This document shows positions 24,586-36,000 of a stretch of DNA of 64,000 nucleotides, one piece after another. The stretch is from Psilocybe azurescens (taxonomy: Eukaryota; Basidiomycota; Agaricomycetes; Agaricales; Agrocybaceae): contig JAJIRX010000500.1 in the NCBI GenBank assembly GCA_023853785.1, positions 248,001 to 312,000 on the forward strand. The letters are read 5' to 3'. Position 1 is the first letter of the stretch. Each line of letters opens with the position of its first letter. The position numbers and the translations under genes were made by a program. A model generated the notes under the pieces. It was not told where the DNA came from and searched no databases. It saw only the letters and a program-made list of their open reading frames with translations.

Positions 24586-25750
24586 ATGCCCAACATCTGT
24601 GTTTCTTGCAACTCGTCTACTAGCAACCCCTTCAAGTTCCTTCTTCGCTGTGTTCAATGCGGCACGCTCTGGCATCACCGTCAGCATTCTTTTTCTACTG
24701 TTGAACCCTGATTATTATGCTCTCTCGCATCTGGGCCACGACCTTTACTGACTGCTGTTTTTACCTTTCTGCTTTTATCATGCAGGATGCCATAAACCGC
24801 CTGTATCTGACAGCGAGCTCATTGTGATCATCAAGCAGTTCAATTTGGAGAAGCAATCAGGGAATAAAAACCCAGCTTTCATTTGGAGATGCGGCGCGTG
24901 CCCGGCGACGATTAAACCATTGCAAGCCGCCTCGCCCAAACGAGAGGCCCTCCAGGCTAGTATGCCATTGGCTAGCACATCCAAATCCACTGTGTCGCGT
25001 CCTCCAGTCTACCAACCTATTGCCATTGACGACGACGATGACGAAGAAGTTGTCATTCTTGAGAATCCACCGATGCAGATAGCTGCTTCCAATAAGCACT
25101 CTGTCTCATCAAAGTCTGCGTCTTTGACAACAATTCCAACCATAGCAGAGAAATTAACTCAGGACCCAATTCCCAATACGAAAACATCAAGCAAGAGCAC
25201 ATCTGTATCCGGCCGCACGCTGTCAACCAAAACCGTAATAACCAAACCGACAGGTATCCGCATCGTCGATGATCCTTTTATCGAGCTCCCCAGAGCTCCA
25301 GTCCCGGCACCGACACGCGTGCCACCCTCTGCGTCTACAATAAGGCCGCCTCTCAAACCCCAGGCAGCTTCATCCTCGGGCAGCAATGTGCTCGTCGCAG
25401 GCTTGATCGACTTGAGCATGTCCACAGATGAAGACACAGATGTACCCATGCAAGCGACGAATCGACGCGACGATAGAGAGGATACTTTGGAATATGTCAC
25501 CCCTCCTCCTGCCCGTGCCAATGCATCGACTTTAGCTCCTCTTGCTCCTCGACACGCCCACATTGCCCAGAGCCTACCTCCTATAGCGGCCATTCCCGAA
25601 GGGCGACGGCGACCAGTCAGGCCTCTCTTACTTCCAGCATGGATCAACGCCCGTTGGGCCATGCCCAATACAAAGCCCGATTTTCGGCAGCGCGCAACAC
25701 TGCACCGCTTCAATGTCAACACTTCTAACGCTAGCACGGGGGGTCGTTAA
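24586..25750 (+). CDS. PHD-finger-like zinc protein with a long low-complexity tail
   Basis: Two exons, 24586-24679 and 24786-25750, encode about 352 residues. The N-terminus holds a Cys/His set laid out like a PHD finger: CVSC, then LRCVQCGTLWHHRCH across the splice site, then WRCGAC. PHD fingers bind histone tails, so a nuclear chromatin role is an inference. After residue 75 the protein becomes a disordered Ser/Pro/Thr-rich tail with an acidic run (IAIDDDDDEEVVILENP), which could be a SUMO-interacting motif (VVIL beside acids). It ends in a basic Arg/Pro stretch (EGRRRPVRPLLLPAW). No frame defect was seen. I do not know an orthologue with an assigned role. Confidence 0.75.
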
Positions 25751-26079
25751 CTTCATCTCCGTCACGAAAATTCAAAGCTCGGAAGTTGAGTGTGGGCGCT
25801 GGGAAACTGGAGGGGAAACCATCGCAGGCTCCTTTCTTCTTCTCAGTAGATGTGTGGCTGAAGGCCAAGAAAAATATCTTGCCCACATACCCCACCGATT
25901 GAAGAGGGGCGTATTTTCTTGTTCAACCCTTGTTTGATTTTGCTTCAGACCACCTCAGACCCATGATGGCTTGATAATTGTAGAAAGGGATATCATACAC
26001 GGTTATTGCGGTGCGTAGACAACTATGTTTACAAATGTCAGTACTAGATATCAGAAACAACATAGAGTAAATTAAAAAT
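25751..26079. other. intergenic region
   Basis: Downstream of the PHD-finger gene and of the convergent pseudogene. Nothing was recognised. Confidence 0.45.
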
Positions 26080-27392
26080 TTAATCAACAATAGTCCGTCC
26101 ATCAAAGCTGCGCCGCATGAGCGCCTTTTTCATCACGTTGATCAGATTGAAAGCATCTTCTTCCTCCACCTTCTCAACAACCGTAATACTGTCACCGCCT
26201 TCTGCAGTATTTCCCCATTCCATCGCCTCCTCTGCCTTCTTCGCCTCTTCTCACATGAAAACCTTTAACATCGCAGGTGAGAATCCATTCATCATGGCAA
26301 CACCCTTCTTATCGCTCTCTACCTCCAACATTCTCGATCTATTGGCGGCCGCAAAAAGGTCCCAATACACGATCTGGGGCATCCCTTACCTGGCCTTCTG
26401 TACGCCCGCTCGGTGCTGTCATGGTTTGTCGTCCATCGAGCAGGGTTCGCCCTCCCTGGCAGTTGTCAAACTGCATATCCAAGAACACGAAGAGCCACTT
26501 GATCATGTCCTCCTGCTTGATTTTGTTCTTAACTGCGAGAGGGAGAAGAAGATCAGACTGGAGGTTCGTGCTCATGCCCCAGTGGGCGTCGCTTAGACTA
26601 TACAATCGGTCAGCCAGAGATTTCGTAAAGTCGACTCTGAGGAACTCAGGATGGGAGGAAAAGGTTATGAAGCCGACGTCAAAAGGAGGACTCGGTGAGG
26701 GTTGTGAGTACCAAGGACAGAGAAACAGCGGGTGGAATGGGCTGCACATGCATGGCCTGTGACTTTTACTATGGCTTCCTCTCAAGTCCCCCGTAGGTTG
26801 TCGATAAGCGTTTTCCACTGAGATTCAATGACACGCAGCTGGATCTTTGCAAGTTTCTTTCTGAAGTCCTTCATCGCACATGAGGCCTTTTATCACTACA
26901 ATGGGAAGCTTCGAAATGACCTGCGCAACCGGCTCGTAAGACATAAAAGTAGCACCGCTGATGGATCCCTTTTGTTTTCGACCGATGTGAGGTATGCCTC
27001 GAAGCCTTCGGGTTCGTGTTTGAAAAAGTGAGGGGTATTTGTTTTCATGAACATAGATGGAACGCGAGTGTATTTGTTCTCTTTCCGGCGATTGGACGAC
27101 ACCAAGGGCCCGACGCACCCCATAATTGGGTTAATATCCAGCGTTGGTAATATGAGCGAGGAATGTTAGAGCGATTTTCCTTTGGAAGTTCGTTGTTTGA
27201 AGCAGTGGGATGGGATTTTAGAGCTTGCGACGAGTATATGAGCTCGGAAACTGCAGTAAAGATATTTGTGATCCAATCATGTGAGTCGTTGGGGGTACTA
27301 GGAGCCCATTTTCCAGCCAAACTAATCTTTTTCAAAGGCGCTATGTGACCGCGTCCTGCAGGAAGGTTATTGATTTTGTCGAGGGCTTCCAT
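26080..27392 (-). pseudogene. pseudogene of an unknown basidiomycete protein
   Basis: Reads MEALDKINNLPAGRGHIAPL at 27392 and SYYQRWILTQLWGASGPWCR. It then needs at least three frame changes within about 150 bases (near 27075, 27045 and 26960) to follow HFFKHEPEGFEAYLTSVENK and FMSYEPVAQVISKLPIVVIK. Later parts include DVGFITFSSHPEFLRVDFTK, KWLFVFLDMQFDNCQGGR and a C-terminal block VMKKALMRRSFDGRTIVD. An in-frame TGA at 26251-26253 stands where an arginine codon CGA is expected. The density of lesions and the nonsense change set it apart from the single homopolymer slips elsewhere. The family is not recognised. It lies just outside the left end of the large transposon. Confidence 0.65.
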
Positions 27393-27675
27393 GTCCTTTA
27401 TTAACTATTCAGGGAAAAGGCAGGCAACTGCAATGTAAAGAGCACAAAGCTTGGAAGACTTCATTCACTGTCATATACAGTTATACTGTCTGTATACATT
27501 GATTGGATCGTGATAGTGTGATTCATTTCAGCGGTACGCATCAGTTCAAACTTTGTCGGTGCGTTGTTGATATTGTTTAGGGGAGATCTACACGTGATCA
27601 ACGGTCTAGACATTGTGCCGTCGATGCATCACTGAGCAAATGTTTTCAGCTAGATATGTACCATTGTACTAACAT

Positions 27676-27792
27676 ATGATATGATACAAAGTACAATTAC
27701 AGTGTAGCATTTCATATGGGTCCAGTGGTCCCTCTGAACCAGTGAATGTACCCCTTCCATCAGGGGCAGCCTACACTGTACCATATCATATG
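27676..27792. repeat. left 117-bp inverted repeat of the large transposon
   Basis: Identical to the reverse complement of 38934-39050 over all 117 bases. Inside it, TACAGTGTAG and CTACACTGTA form a second, shorter inverted pair flanked by TA, so the block could alternatively be an 80-bp mariner-type MITE captured in the terminal repeat. Confidence 0.85.
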
Positions 27793-27865
27793 TCGGAAAA
27801 ATACAGGTTAGCATATCTGTAGTTGCGAAGCTGATGATCTTATCCGTAATAATCAGTCTCTGCGT

Positions 27866-28107
27866 GAAAACACATCAGCATGTTATTGGATTGTGTAACC
27901 TCACGCTAAGCACCGGTACGTATGGTGAATGCTGGTAACATTGGAAAATCAGAGAAATGCCGAACCATGCTGAGCAGCCTTATTTGGACTTACGGTGGCT
28001 GATGGTCCTATAAGTTGTGGTCAGTGTCAACGGGCAAACACATCAGCACAATGTTGGGTCATGTAGCGTCAGCGATAAGCCTTGGTAGGTATTGTAAGTT
28101 CTGATAA
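27866..28107. repeat. imperfect subterminal direct repeats
   Basis: A block of about 73 bases at 27866-27938, beginning with AACACATCAGCA, recurs with many differences at 28034-28107, a period of 168. A third, weaker version may start near 28115. Subterminal repeats of this kind are often transposase-binding sites. Confidence 0.5.
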
Positions 28108-28343
28108 GTATACGCTGGCAAGCATATCAAATATTATTGGATTCTGTCACCGACACTAATATTTGATATCACATATGAGTGGTGTCAGGTACACAGAATT
28201 ATATATGCAGGTAAAATAACTATGACCACGGAAAAGAGCCAATATTTAAAAGTATTACGCAGGTAAGATGTTATAGACATACTATAAAAAGAGACATTAC
28301 ACATTACAAGCTCATCGCTTCATTGGATTTGGTATGTACAAGT

Positions 28344-28934
28344 TTACTCATTGTTGTATATTTCAGAGAGAATGTCTTCCAACAAATTCTTGATGTTCTC
28401 CCTCTCCTCTCTCGCTTCAGCTGCCATCTCTTTGATACTCTCCTTAATACCCACAATATCATCTGCCATCTCATCAATATTCTCTGTAATATCAATGACC
28501 TTACGTTGCATCCATCACATGTTGTTGTTGTTATGGGGTGTAGAGCATTGTTTCTTCAACAGGGGTGCATTTTCAGGGTCTTGAGGCGTAGAATCTCAGT
28601 GCTTTAATGAAGATTTTCCCCCAGGAGAGTAATTACTCTGGTATTTAAATTAGCATAATGGTAATGTGTAAAGAATATATGAGACTACCTTGGTTTGTGG
28701 TACTGTGTGCTCAACGGCATCAACCATATTGAGAATATTGGCCATTCCAAGACCTGTATTTGGTCGATGACGCTGTGACTGGGAGGGTCCTTTGTTCAAT
28801 ACAGTGGGCTTTTCTGAACCAGTTACCTGAGGACGACATGCACGGGTTGGAATAGTGACAAGAGAGTTGGCAGGTGTGCCGTCTCTACAAGGCCCAAACT
28901 CTGAGTCTTCGCTGGTAGTTTCAGTGTCAGACAT
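28344..28934 (-). pseudogene. small coiled-coil protein gene of the transposon, with a nonsense codon
   Basis: Exon 1 starts at 28934 with MSDTETTSEDSEFGP and a Pro/Thr-rich stretch, then GLGMANILNMVDAVEHTVPQ. After an intron the last exon encodes KVIDITENIDEMADDIVG and a charged helical run (ESIKEMAAEAREERENIKN) ending ILSEIYNNE, a good coiled coil. An in-frame TGA at 28515-28517 stands where CGA would fit, and the join between exons is not clean. Function unknown. Its position inside the inverted repeats suggests a transposon-encoded accessory protein. Confidence 0.5.
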
Positions 28935-30450
28935 TTCTTGGGTTTGAGTGGATTCGTCACAGTAGAGAGTAATAGGAATATGTTGGGTTTGTGTGGATTG
29001 GCTGTAGTAGAGTGTAAAAGAAACATTAGCGTCGAGTATTAGAGGAATTCATGTTGGGTTGTTAAAATCACTCACAATCTTGACTTTTATATGTCCAGCG
29101 TTGGGGTCCCCACCGCTGTGGAGTATGATGACAACATTTTCTACCCTGTGGAGCACTTTCTAAGCATTGTCCAATGTGAGGAAGAGCAGCAACACCCTTT
29201 TGATAATGCAGAATGTGGTGGTTGTCGTCCAAAATGGCAATTATTCTAACCTCATAGCCGCTGATCAATTATGACCGTTACAGATCGGGAGACCTCACTG
29301 TGGTTTAATGGCCTTGGGTCAAAATGTTTTTGTGACCTAAAGCCAAATTTTGGCCATGGGTCTGAAATAGTTTGTGACCTCGGTGGGTGTCCAGAATATT
29401 CAGTGGGTTGTTGAGACAGACACCCCAGGGAGAGATACAGGCACGGATGGTGGCTGTGCAAAATGACCTAAGCACATGCCCAATCGGGCGTGACCCAGGG
29501 TGCAGGTCACAAGGAATGCGGTATAGAACACTTCATCCTATTGAGACCACACCTGCATGCTCCCCTATCAAGAGCCTCTTTGCCGTTGTCCCTTCCAAAG
29601 TCCCTTCCCAATTCCTGCTCCCTTTACAGGTAGTGATTGGTATATTACAGACACATGTGGATTGGTGCAGGGTTTGTTTCCAGCGGGTGTTGACAACAAT
29701 ATGTGTGTGCAGTGGTTAACACCGACTGGACTGCAGATCTCAAATTCTGCGAGGTGATAATATTACTGAGGTGAGCTTCTCAACCTTGACTTCATGTCTG
29801 CAGCGTATACAAGGTCAGGCCCTTTCTCTCACCTCGCTGCCTTCTCTACCAGACTTGACACCGGCTTCAACCTAGCCACCACCACTGCCATCGTTGTCAG
29901 TGTTTACACATCTATCTATTCTGGCAGACCTGGTGCCCCCAACAACACTCTAGTAGTCGATCTTCACTACCAGCACAGCCACTATCACCTCGACAATGTT
30001 GTACTCTGAAATGCCAGAATACCACGATGAGGATTGGGAAGAGCTCATCCCATACCCGCATCGTGATGCACTGTTCCCGCCTCCCTCCACTTCTACTTCT
30101 ACTTCTACTTCTACTTCAAGTTTGAGTTTGATATACACTTCAATGACTCCCTCCCTCCCAGTGCCACCGCAGCAACAGACTGGATGGACACTGCCCTTGG
30201 CGCTGACACAAAATCAGAGGAAGACTCAGAAGACACAATCTCCCCCTTCCTTCCTGCCTTCCCTTCGCGAGTGCAGATTCTCAGCTGCGATGTTGATGCC
30301 ATCCTTCTGTGTGTTGGCATTGGATTCGGCTGCGCCGGATTGGTACCAGCATGAGTATGAATGACAGACAAGGAGACAGACAAGGAGACGAGCACTATTA
30401 TTCCTAGCTCACTATCAATATTGGTGCAGTAAATAACAGTTGTTAATATA
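28935..30450. other. transposon interior without a recognised gene
   Basis: Open frames exist on both strands, for example plus 29794-30009 and 29996-30364, but none shows a known motif. Much of the second is a Ser/Thr run produced by a hexamer microsatellite at 30089-30117. Confidence 0.4.
30089..30117. repeat. ACTTCT microsatellite
   Basis: Nearly five tandem copies of the hexamer ACTTCT, reading as Ser-Thr repeats in the plus frame. Confidence 0.85.
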
Positions 30451-33400
30451 TTATTCACATGGATAGTTTTCTCTTAGAAATATGTCAGGATCCATCGTAT
30501 CAATAAAGTAATGTGACCTCTCATCCCCTTGATCATTTACTGGGCAGAGAAGAGCACCACAAAGTACATATTCCAGACATACTAGAGATGAGCTAGGGCT
30601 TTCATCTAGTACTCGGCACCCATCCCAGACTGTCTTTGGCTTCCATTTGCTGCACGAGAATCTGTGTACAACTGCTAAGTCAAGGATTCTCCCAGATGGA
30701 AGCCAGCAACGAATAAGGTCGAGAAGATGTGCAACGCTCAAGTCTGGAGCGTCATCATGAATTACCACGCAGTCAAATCGCGATCGACCATGGAAGGAAG
30801 GATTGCATCACATGATGTTCTGTCCCTCTGTCCAATCTTCCTGTGACTGGTATGTTATCGAGACACATTTGTGTCTCTGAACCTACATATAGTAATTTAA
30901 CTAACTGAGTTGTCATAAACATAAATAGAACTCACATATATATCGTCTTCGTATGGCATAGCTTCACTCAGCAGGTTCTGTGCAATGAAATCTCGTACTC
31001 TCTCATCAAGAGAACAATATTCGGGATGAGTCTTTTCATGCTCAGTGGCCAAGACACAAAGGTTTATTTTCTTGCCTTCAGCAGATCCAAGCCACCAGTG
31101 ATTGCCTGTACTTGTTCCTGATGCTAACTCAAGGGCTTCGTCAGTAGAACAACTTGCATCTTCAATCATACTCATTTCATTATCATATTCCAACCGAGCT
31201 TGCTGTGCTTTGGCATCATTATCAATTGACATACGTATGTGAGCAATTGCTTCTTGTTTTTCATCGATTACAACCATCTGGGAATTTTTTTTGTTAGATT
31301 GGCAATTTATGTAGAATAAGAACTTTATGATCACTTACCTGGTGCTCCGCATTCTTCATGTTTGTCTGGGCATATGCCTGAGCCGATTCCTGCTGAAATC
31401 CTTCACCAACCCAAGTTGAATAACCATCTGTGGTACCTTTTTCACGTATGTCTTGGGGCGACGTGGCAGGAGGCGTGTTGTTTCAGAAAATTAAAGTTCT
31501 TTTTTATATTTTTTTGTAACATCCTGTTGAACGATTTTTGTGAGCTTAAATTCAAGAGTTCCCAGTCGGGCACTCACAGTGCAGCATTTATAATAAACTG
31601 CCAACACTTCCTGAATATTCCCAAGACGACTTTCTGTCATGCATCGAAGACCAACAAGCATTCGGTAACAAGTATAAGCTCGTATACAGTGTACAAGAAC
31701 TGAATTTTTGGAAGGAGATTGACGATGCAAGGAAGTATACACTGAAGTAGCTGAAGTCAGTGACGGGTGGCCATACTTATCACATTGGTTCTACCTTCAG
31801 GATATCATAGAAAGCTTGTCCATCAGTGAAGCTCATTGTGGAAACATTGTTGAAGTGTTTCAGACCGCTCCAACGGGGGGAAATTTGCCATTCTATGGAT
31901 GATTTTTATTAGGTTGTTGGATGATATAAGTGAAAAAACTGAATAGTTACCATTGGGTAAGTTTCCCTTTACCACTGTTTTCTTCTAAGATGGAAAGTAG
32001 TAGCACCCATAGATGTTTCTCCCATTTCCCCAAGTCGTCAGAGTGTAGCGTGTCATATGAAAGTGCTTTGTATGGATCAGAGAATCGGAAATCCCAAAGA
32101 AAGTGCTGGATTCTAGGGTAAGCAAAATGTCAGATAGATTAGCCTTAATTAAAATTTGTACCTTGATATTGTGAAGGCCATGATGCTTGAGAATGTCTTC
32201 CTTTGCTGTCTTTGTTTTTGTTCTTGAAACTTTTTCAATCACGTCTTGCATAGCCTCTGGGGTGCGCAAATCAAAGTCATCCAAGACATTGTGCAATTCT
32301 AATTGTTGGACAAGGCATTTTGGGCACAGATAATTTGCAGAAGCACCACGGCAAGCGCAAAAATATGAAGCTTCTTCTGCATCTTGTGATTCAATTAAAA
32401 TGCCTGGGTAGAAGATTCGTCCATGGCCATCTAAACATAGGTGAGCCTCTCCATAGTGGGAGTGTTTCTTCAGGGTGTGGAATACCCTCGTCAAAATTTT
32501 TGGTATACCTCCCGTTTGAATCGTGCAAATTCTTTGTTCTCAGGAGCTGATCTACTTGAATGATGAGATGGGTCATCGATCTGTGTTATTCACATGTACG
32601 TGAGATTTTTTCTGTATTAAGTGTTAACACCTACAATGGGCATATATCCTACAAGGACTCCACCACCGTTCCCAGACCCATTCCTAATCTGACGTGGGAG
32701 CCAAGCAGGACGTAATACCATGGGGTACTTCTTGACCCGTCGAGTAACAAGGCCCTTGTCAAGCCAGAAATGTAATGGAAGATAGCAGTGTGAGAAACCA
32801 TCTTCCGTGTCTGGAAGCTCATCCTACAGAAGATTCATTAGATGCGCATAAGTCTGAAAACGGAAGAATGATTACACTTACATCAACAGCAGCCCATGTA
32901 TCTGCTGTATTTGGCTCATCATAAACTCGTTCTTCTTTACCGCCGCTGCAATAGTACTTCTTCACAGAGTGCCACATGAAGAGAGGTGAAAGTGTTTCAT
33001 CTTGAATAAGTGTGAGGATCCATTCCCAAGGATCACGATACTCAAAGGGAAAATGATAGAGTTTCCCCTCATAAGTAGCGGAAACTACCTCGCTCTTGAA
33101 CTAGAACCAAAATTTATGAAAAACCCATGAAAAAAAAATCATTGCACACCTGAACAAAGTATTTCCGGGCTCTGGTAAGCGCTTTTTCCATGTCGTTGTA
33201 GTTCTTGATAGAAAGTCGACTTCCATGTGCCCAGGTAGAATTAAGACCGCCCTAGCTGCTTGTTGATAAGGTCTTTGGAGAGCAACCCTAGTACAGCAGT
33301 CTCGGTGTACTCAAAATCGGCCAGACTTGCAAAAGGAGCCCACGGCCGAGCGTCAGGCTGATGTTGAAAACTGTGACAGCTTGAAGCAGAGGTAGTTGTT

Positions 33401-33907
33401 GGCATGGTCAACGGAATTATTTCTGTAGTAGGGTTTAGAGAATGTGGATGAGGAATTATCTTGATATATTCTTCAGGAAGAAGAGGACCTGCTAGCATAA
33501 TTTTTTTTGATTAGAACGCTAAAATTGACTAAGATTCTGCATAGCATATACCAATCTGGGGGTAACCACCCTCATCGACAGAAACCAAATGCCCCATTAA
33601 GTTTGGTGATGGGAGTGCACTGTCTATGTCCATTGGCGCCATTGAACTACATCCCTCAACAAATATATCTTCTGAATCTCTGGCAGAGTGTTGTGCATTG
33701 CTTTCAGTCCCTGTTACTGGTGGTCCAATTGGCGAGCGAAGCGAGTATCCCTTGATTCTCCTGGCGAATCATCCATAGTGTCTTGCAGGCTTTCTCATGC
33801 TTATCAAATCAAAGAGAAGTTCGATTTGTCTTACAATAGCGGCATTTTTGATACAGTTTCTCAAGCTCAAGCTTTGTTGACTTTCTTGCATTTGCGCTGT
33901 GTGGCAT
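30451..33907 (-). pseudogene. Plavaka-type transposase, decayed
   Basis: DNA transposase of the Plavaka/KDZ-related group. Reading from 33907: MPHSANARKSTK, a zinc-finger-like CRYCKTNRTSL then FDKHEKAC, then RPWAPFASLADFEYTETAVL, typical of the N-terminal part. The catalytic-core region includes HLCLDGHGRIFYPG, a Cys cluster (YFCACRGASANYLCPKCLVQ) and KALSYDTLHSDDLGKWEKHL. The C-terminus has FDCVVIHDDAPDLSVAHLLD and KPKTVWDGCRVLDESPSSSL, with a stop at 30451. In-frame TGA codons at 30808-30810 and 33809-33811 replace probable CGA arginines, and the frame slips near 32110. It is not expected to be active. Confidence 0.75.
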
Positions 33908-34076
33908 GTTCTGTCAATCAAAGTTGTGCAGAGAACTTCTTGATTTGCTTGCTACGGTAGAATACGTCATTGTGGGGCTGTTCCACAAAGGATGTGGGGC
34001 TTTGTTTAGTGAAATATATATATAAAGGTCAATACAGACGTACCAAGACACCCCAAAGTGCCCCTCAGTTGTTATT

Positions 34077-35530
34077 ATGTCATCGCCAACTCTTCCAGAC
34101 AACCACTCACATTCAGACTCTGATTCTGAGAACCACCCGCTACTCAATCGGAACACTAATTCAGCTGATCTATTTAAGGTGAGTACTAACATTGTTATCC
34201 CAACGTCAAGAAACTGATTGCATTTGGAGATTGCCAGGCGGTTTGAAGCTGAGAGGAACAAAGCTGAGGCCGATGCATCTCACCTTCGTTGAAAGCTCTA
34301 CGACATCAGCAACCTCAACAACAACGATGATCCTGGCTCCAGGTCCAAGCGTCAACGAATTCATCGATCCCCAACTCTTGACAATGAAGACGAAGATGAC
34401 TCAGCAGTAACTAGCAGTCGGACAGACAAACAGTTTGTATACCAGGCTGGGCATAAATTCTTCCTCATCCACTGTCCCTGGATCCACGATGGGGCAGACC
34501 TCTTCACCATTGACCTGGACAATAGCTACAATGCAGCTGAACACTTTGAGAACGGTGAAAACAAAGCACAAGGCCAGCTTCAAGAAGTCATGGATCTTCT
34601 CCAGGAGAAGCTTGAGCAGCAAGCCCTCCGTCAGCGATGGGTCTCCAGGGCGGTGAGTGATAGTTTTCATAATTTCAGCAGTTCTCAACTCATTTATAAA
34701 CAGTTTGTGAAGGGCCTTAATGCACAGCGTCATAACACCGCAACCCGTATTTGCCGTCACTGTGCAGCGATGTTGGGTGTTAATGAAATGGATTTTCTCA
34801 AACCAGAAACCCGCAAGACCAAATTTCGTGATCGCATTGGCTGGGTTTCCAATGAAAGCGGAGGGGGTTCATATTTGAGTGTGGATGTTGAGATCCTTCA
34901 CAAGGATTACTCAGGTGAATACTTGCTATCATCAGTCTTTCTCAACCCAATTCTTATGGGAGTGAGTATTTTGCACTACATTATTACCTGTTCATCCTGA
35001 TGGTTCTTCCTTTAGCTCTACGTCACGTTCATCCGTGGACCCACAGCGGCCAAACACTTCATGGATGGTAGCTTGTTTTATCCACAGACAGAGACAATGG
35101 CGCACCTTCATTCCATTCGCAATATCACACCAGGTGCTATTGCGACAACTAGTATATTGGTGAGCACATGGTACTTACTTCTCTTGATCCTTCTGCACAG
35201 CTAAGATATACTTTTAGGCTCGCTGGGGCGTTATCATGCGACAGTACTCTTCAAAAAGTTGGATCAAGCACAGGCATCAGATACTTCAAGGATTGCGAAC
35301 AATACTTAAATATTCTTGAATCAGGTCTTCGGCGTAAGAAGAAGAGCGTCATCAATATCATCAAGCAATGGGACAAACAGATCTTCCCTGACTTGGACAC
35401 AAGTTTACTTGGTGCAAAGGTGAATCCTGAAGATGATGCTGACATGAAACGTGCAATGGATTTGTTGGATGCCGATGAGGAGGAGGAGGATGGTGGCAGC
35501 GGCAAAGCATTTCAAAATGATGCCAATTGA
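34077..35530 (+). pseudogene. DUF6698-type protein, transposon-associated, decayed
   Basis: Divergent from the transposase, 170 bases away. Exon 1 encodes MSSPTLPDNHSHSDSDSENH. The rest follows the layout I know for DUF6698: RFEAERNKAEADASHLR, an acidic linker, GHKFFLIHCPWIHDGADLFT, a central domain (FVKGLNAQRHNTATRICRHC, FRDRIGWVSNESGGGSYLSV, LNPILMGLYVTFIRGPTAAK) and a C-terminal GIRYFKDCEQYLNILESGL with an acidic end. Defects: TGA at 34290-34292 where CGA would give HLRRKLYD, a probable frame slip at the first splice junction, and one extra G near 35225. DUF6698 has no established function; the context suggests a transposon passenger or helper. Confidence 0.7.
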
Positions 35531-35998
35531 TGTTTTATTTTGAAATTCTATTATATTCACCTATTGTATTCACCTATTTTCTGCATGAAAATTTCCATGT
35601 TCTATGATCAATGAATCCTGCGAACTGATGATTGTGAATCAAGTGTCGTAATTAGGATAGCAAATGTAAGTACAAATATAACCTACAAGCACCAATATTG
35701 TGATTAAGCCCGGTTTGTTTGATCAGTCTTATAGATGCATATCCAGTGGAGACGTGTTATATCTAATTTTCGAACCAGATAAAAAGCAAATTACAGATAT
35801 ATCCAGTAAGTCTTGATACTTCAGACAAAGTCAGGTTGGTTTTACCGTAATCATAGTGCTAACCTAGCTGATGCCAATGACTCAAGTTATATCTAATCTT
35901 CGGAAACTGACCCATGGGCCAAAAAACTGATGGGCTTATACGTCCGTATCGGGACAAATTTGGGCAGATTTGTTAATCTGGATTTTTCCAACATATGA
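35531..35998. other. transposon interior beside the Tc1 insertion
   Basis: No gene was seen. Its last 34 bases (35965-35998) are the inverted partner of 27786-27819. Confidence 0.5.
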
Positions 35999-36000
35999 TA

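Noticed and set aside
25159..25737. 192-residue open frame on the minus strand
   Set aside because: Antisense shadow of the PHD-finger gene's long exon, with no motif of its own.
27676..27792. Treating the 117-bp repeat only as a MITE
   Set aside because: Possible, since an internal TA-flanked inverted pair exists. But the inverted homology continues inward beyond the block on both sides, which favours the ends of one large element.
29996..30364. 122-residue open frame with a Ser-Thr run
   Set aside because: Largely produced by the ACTTCT microsatellite, with no homology recognised. Kept only as a repeat and an unresolved region.
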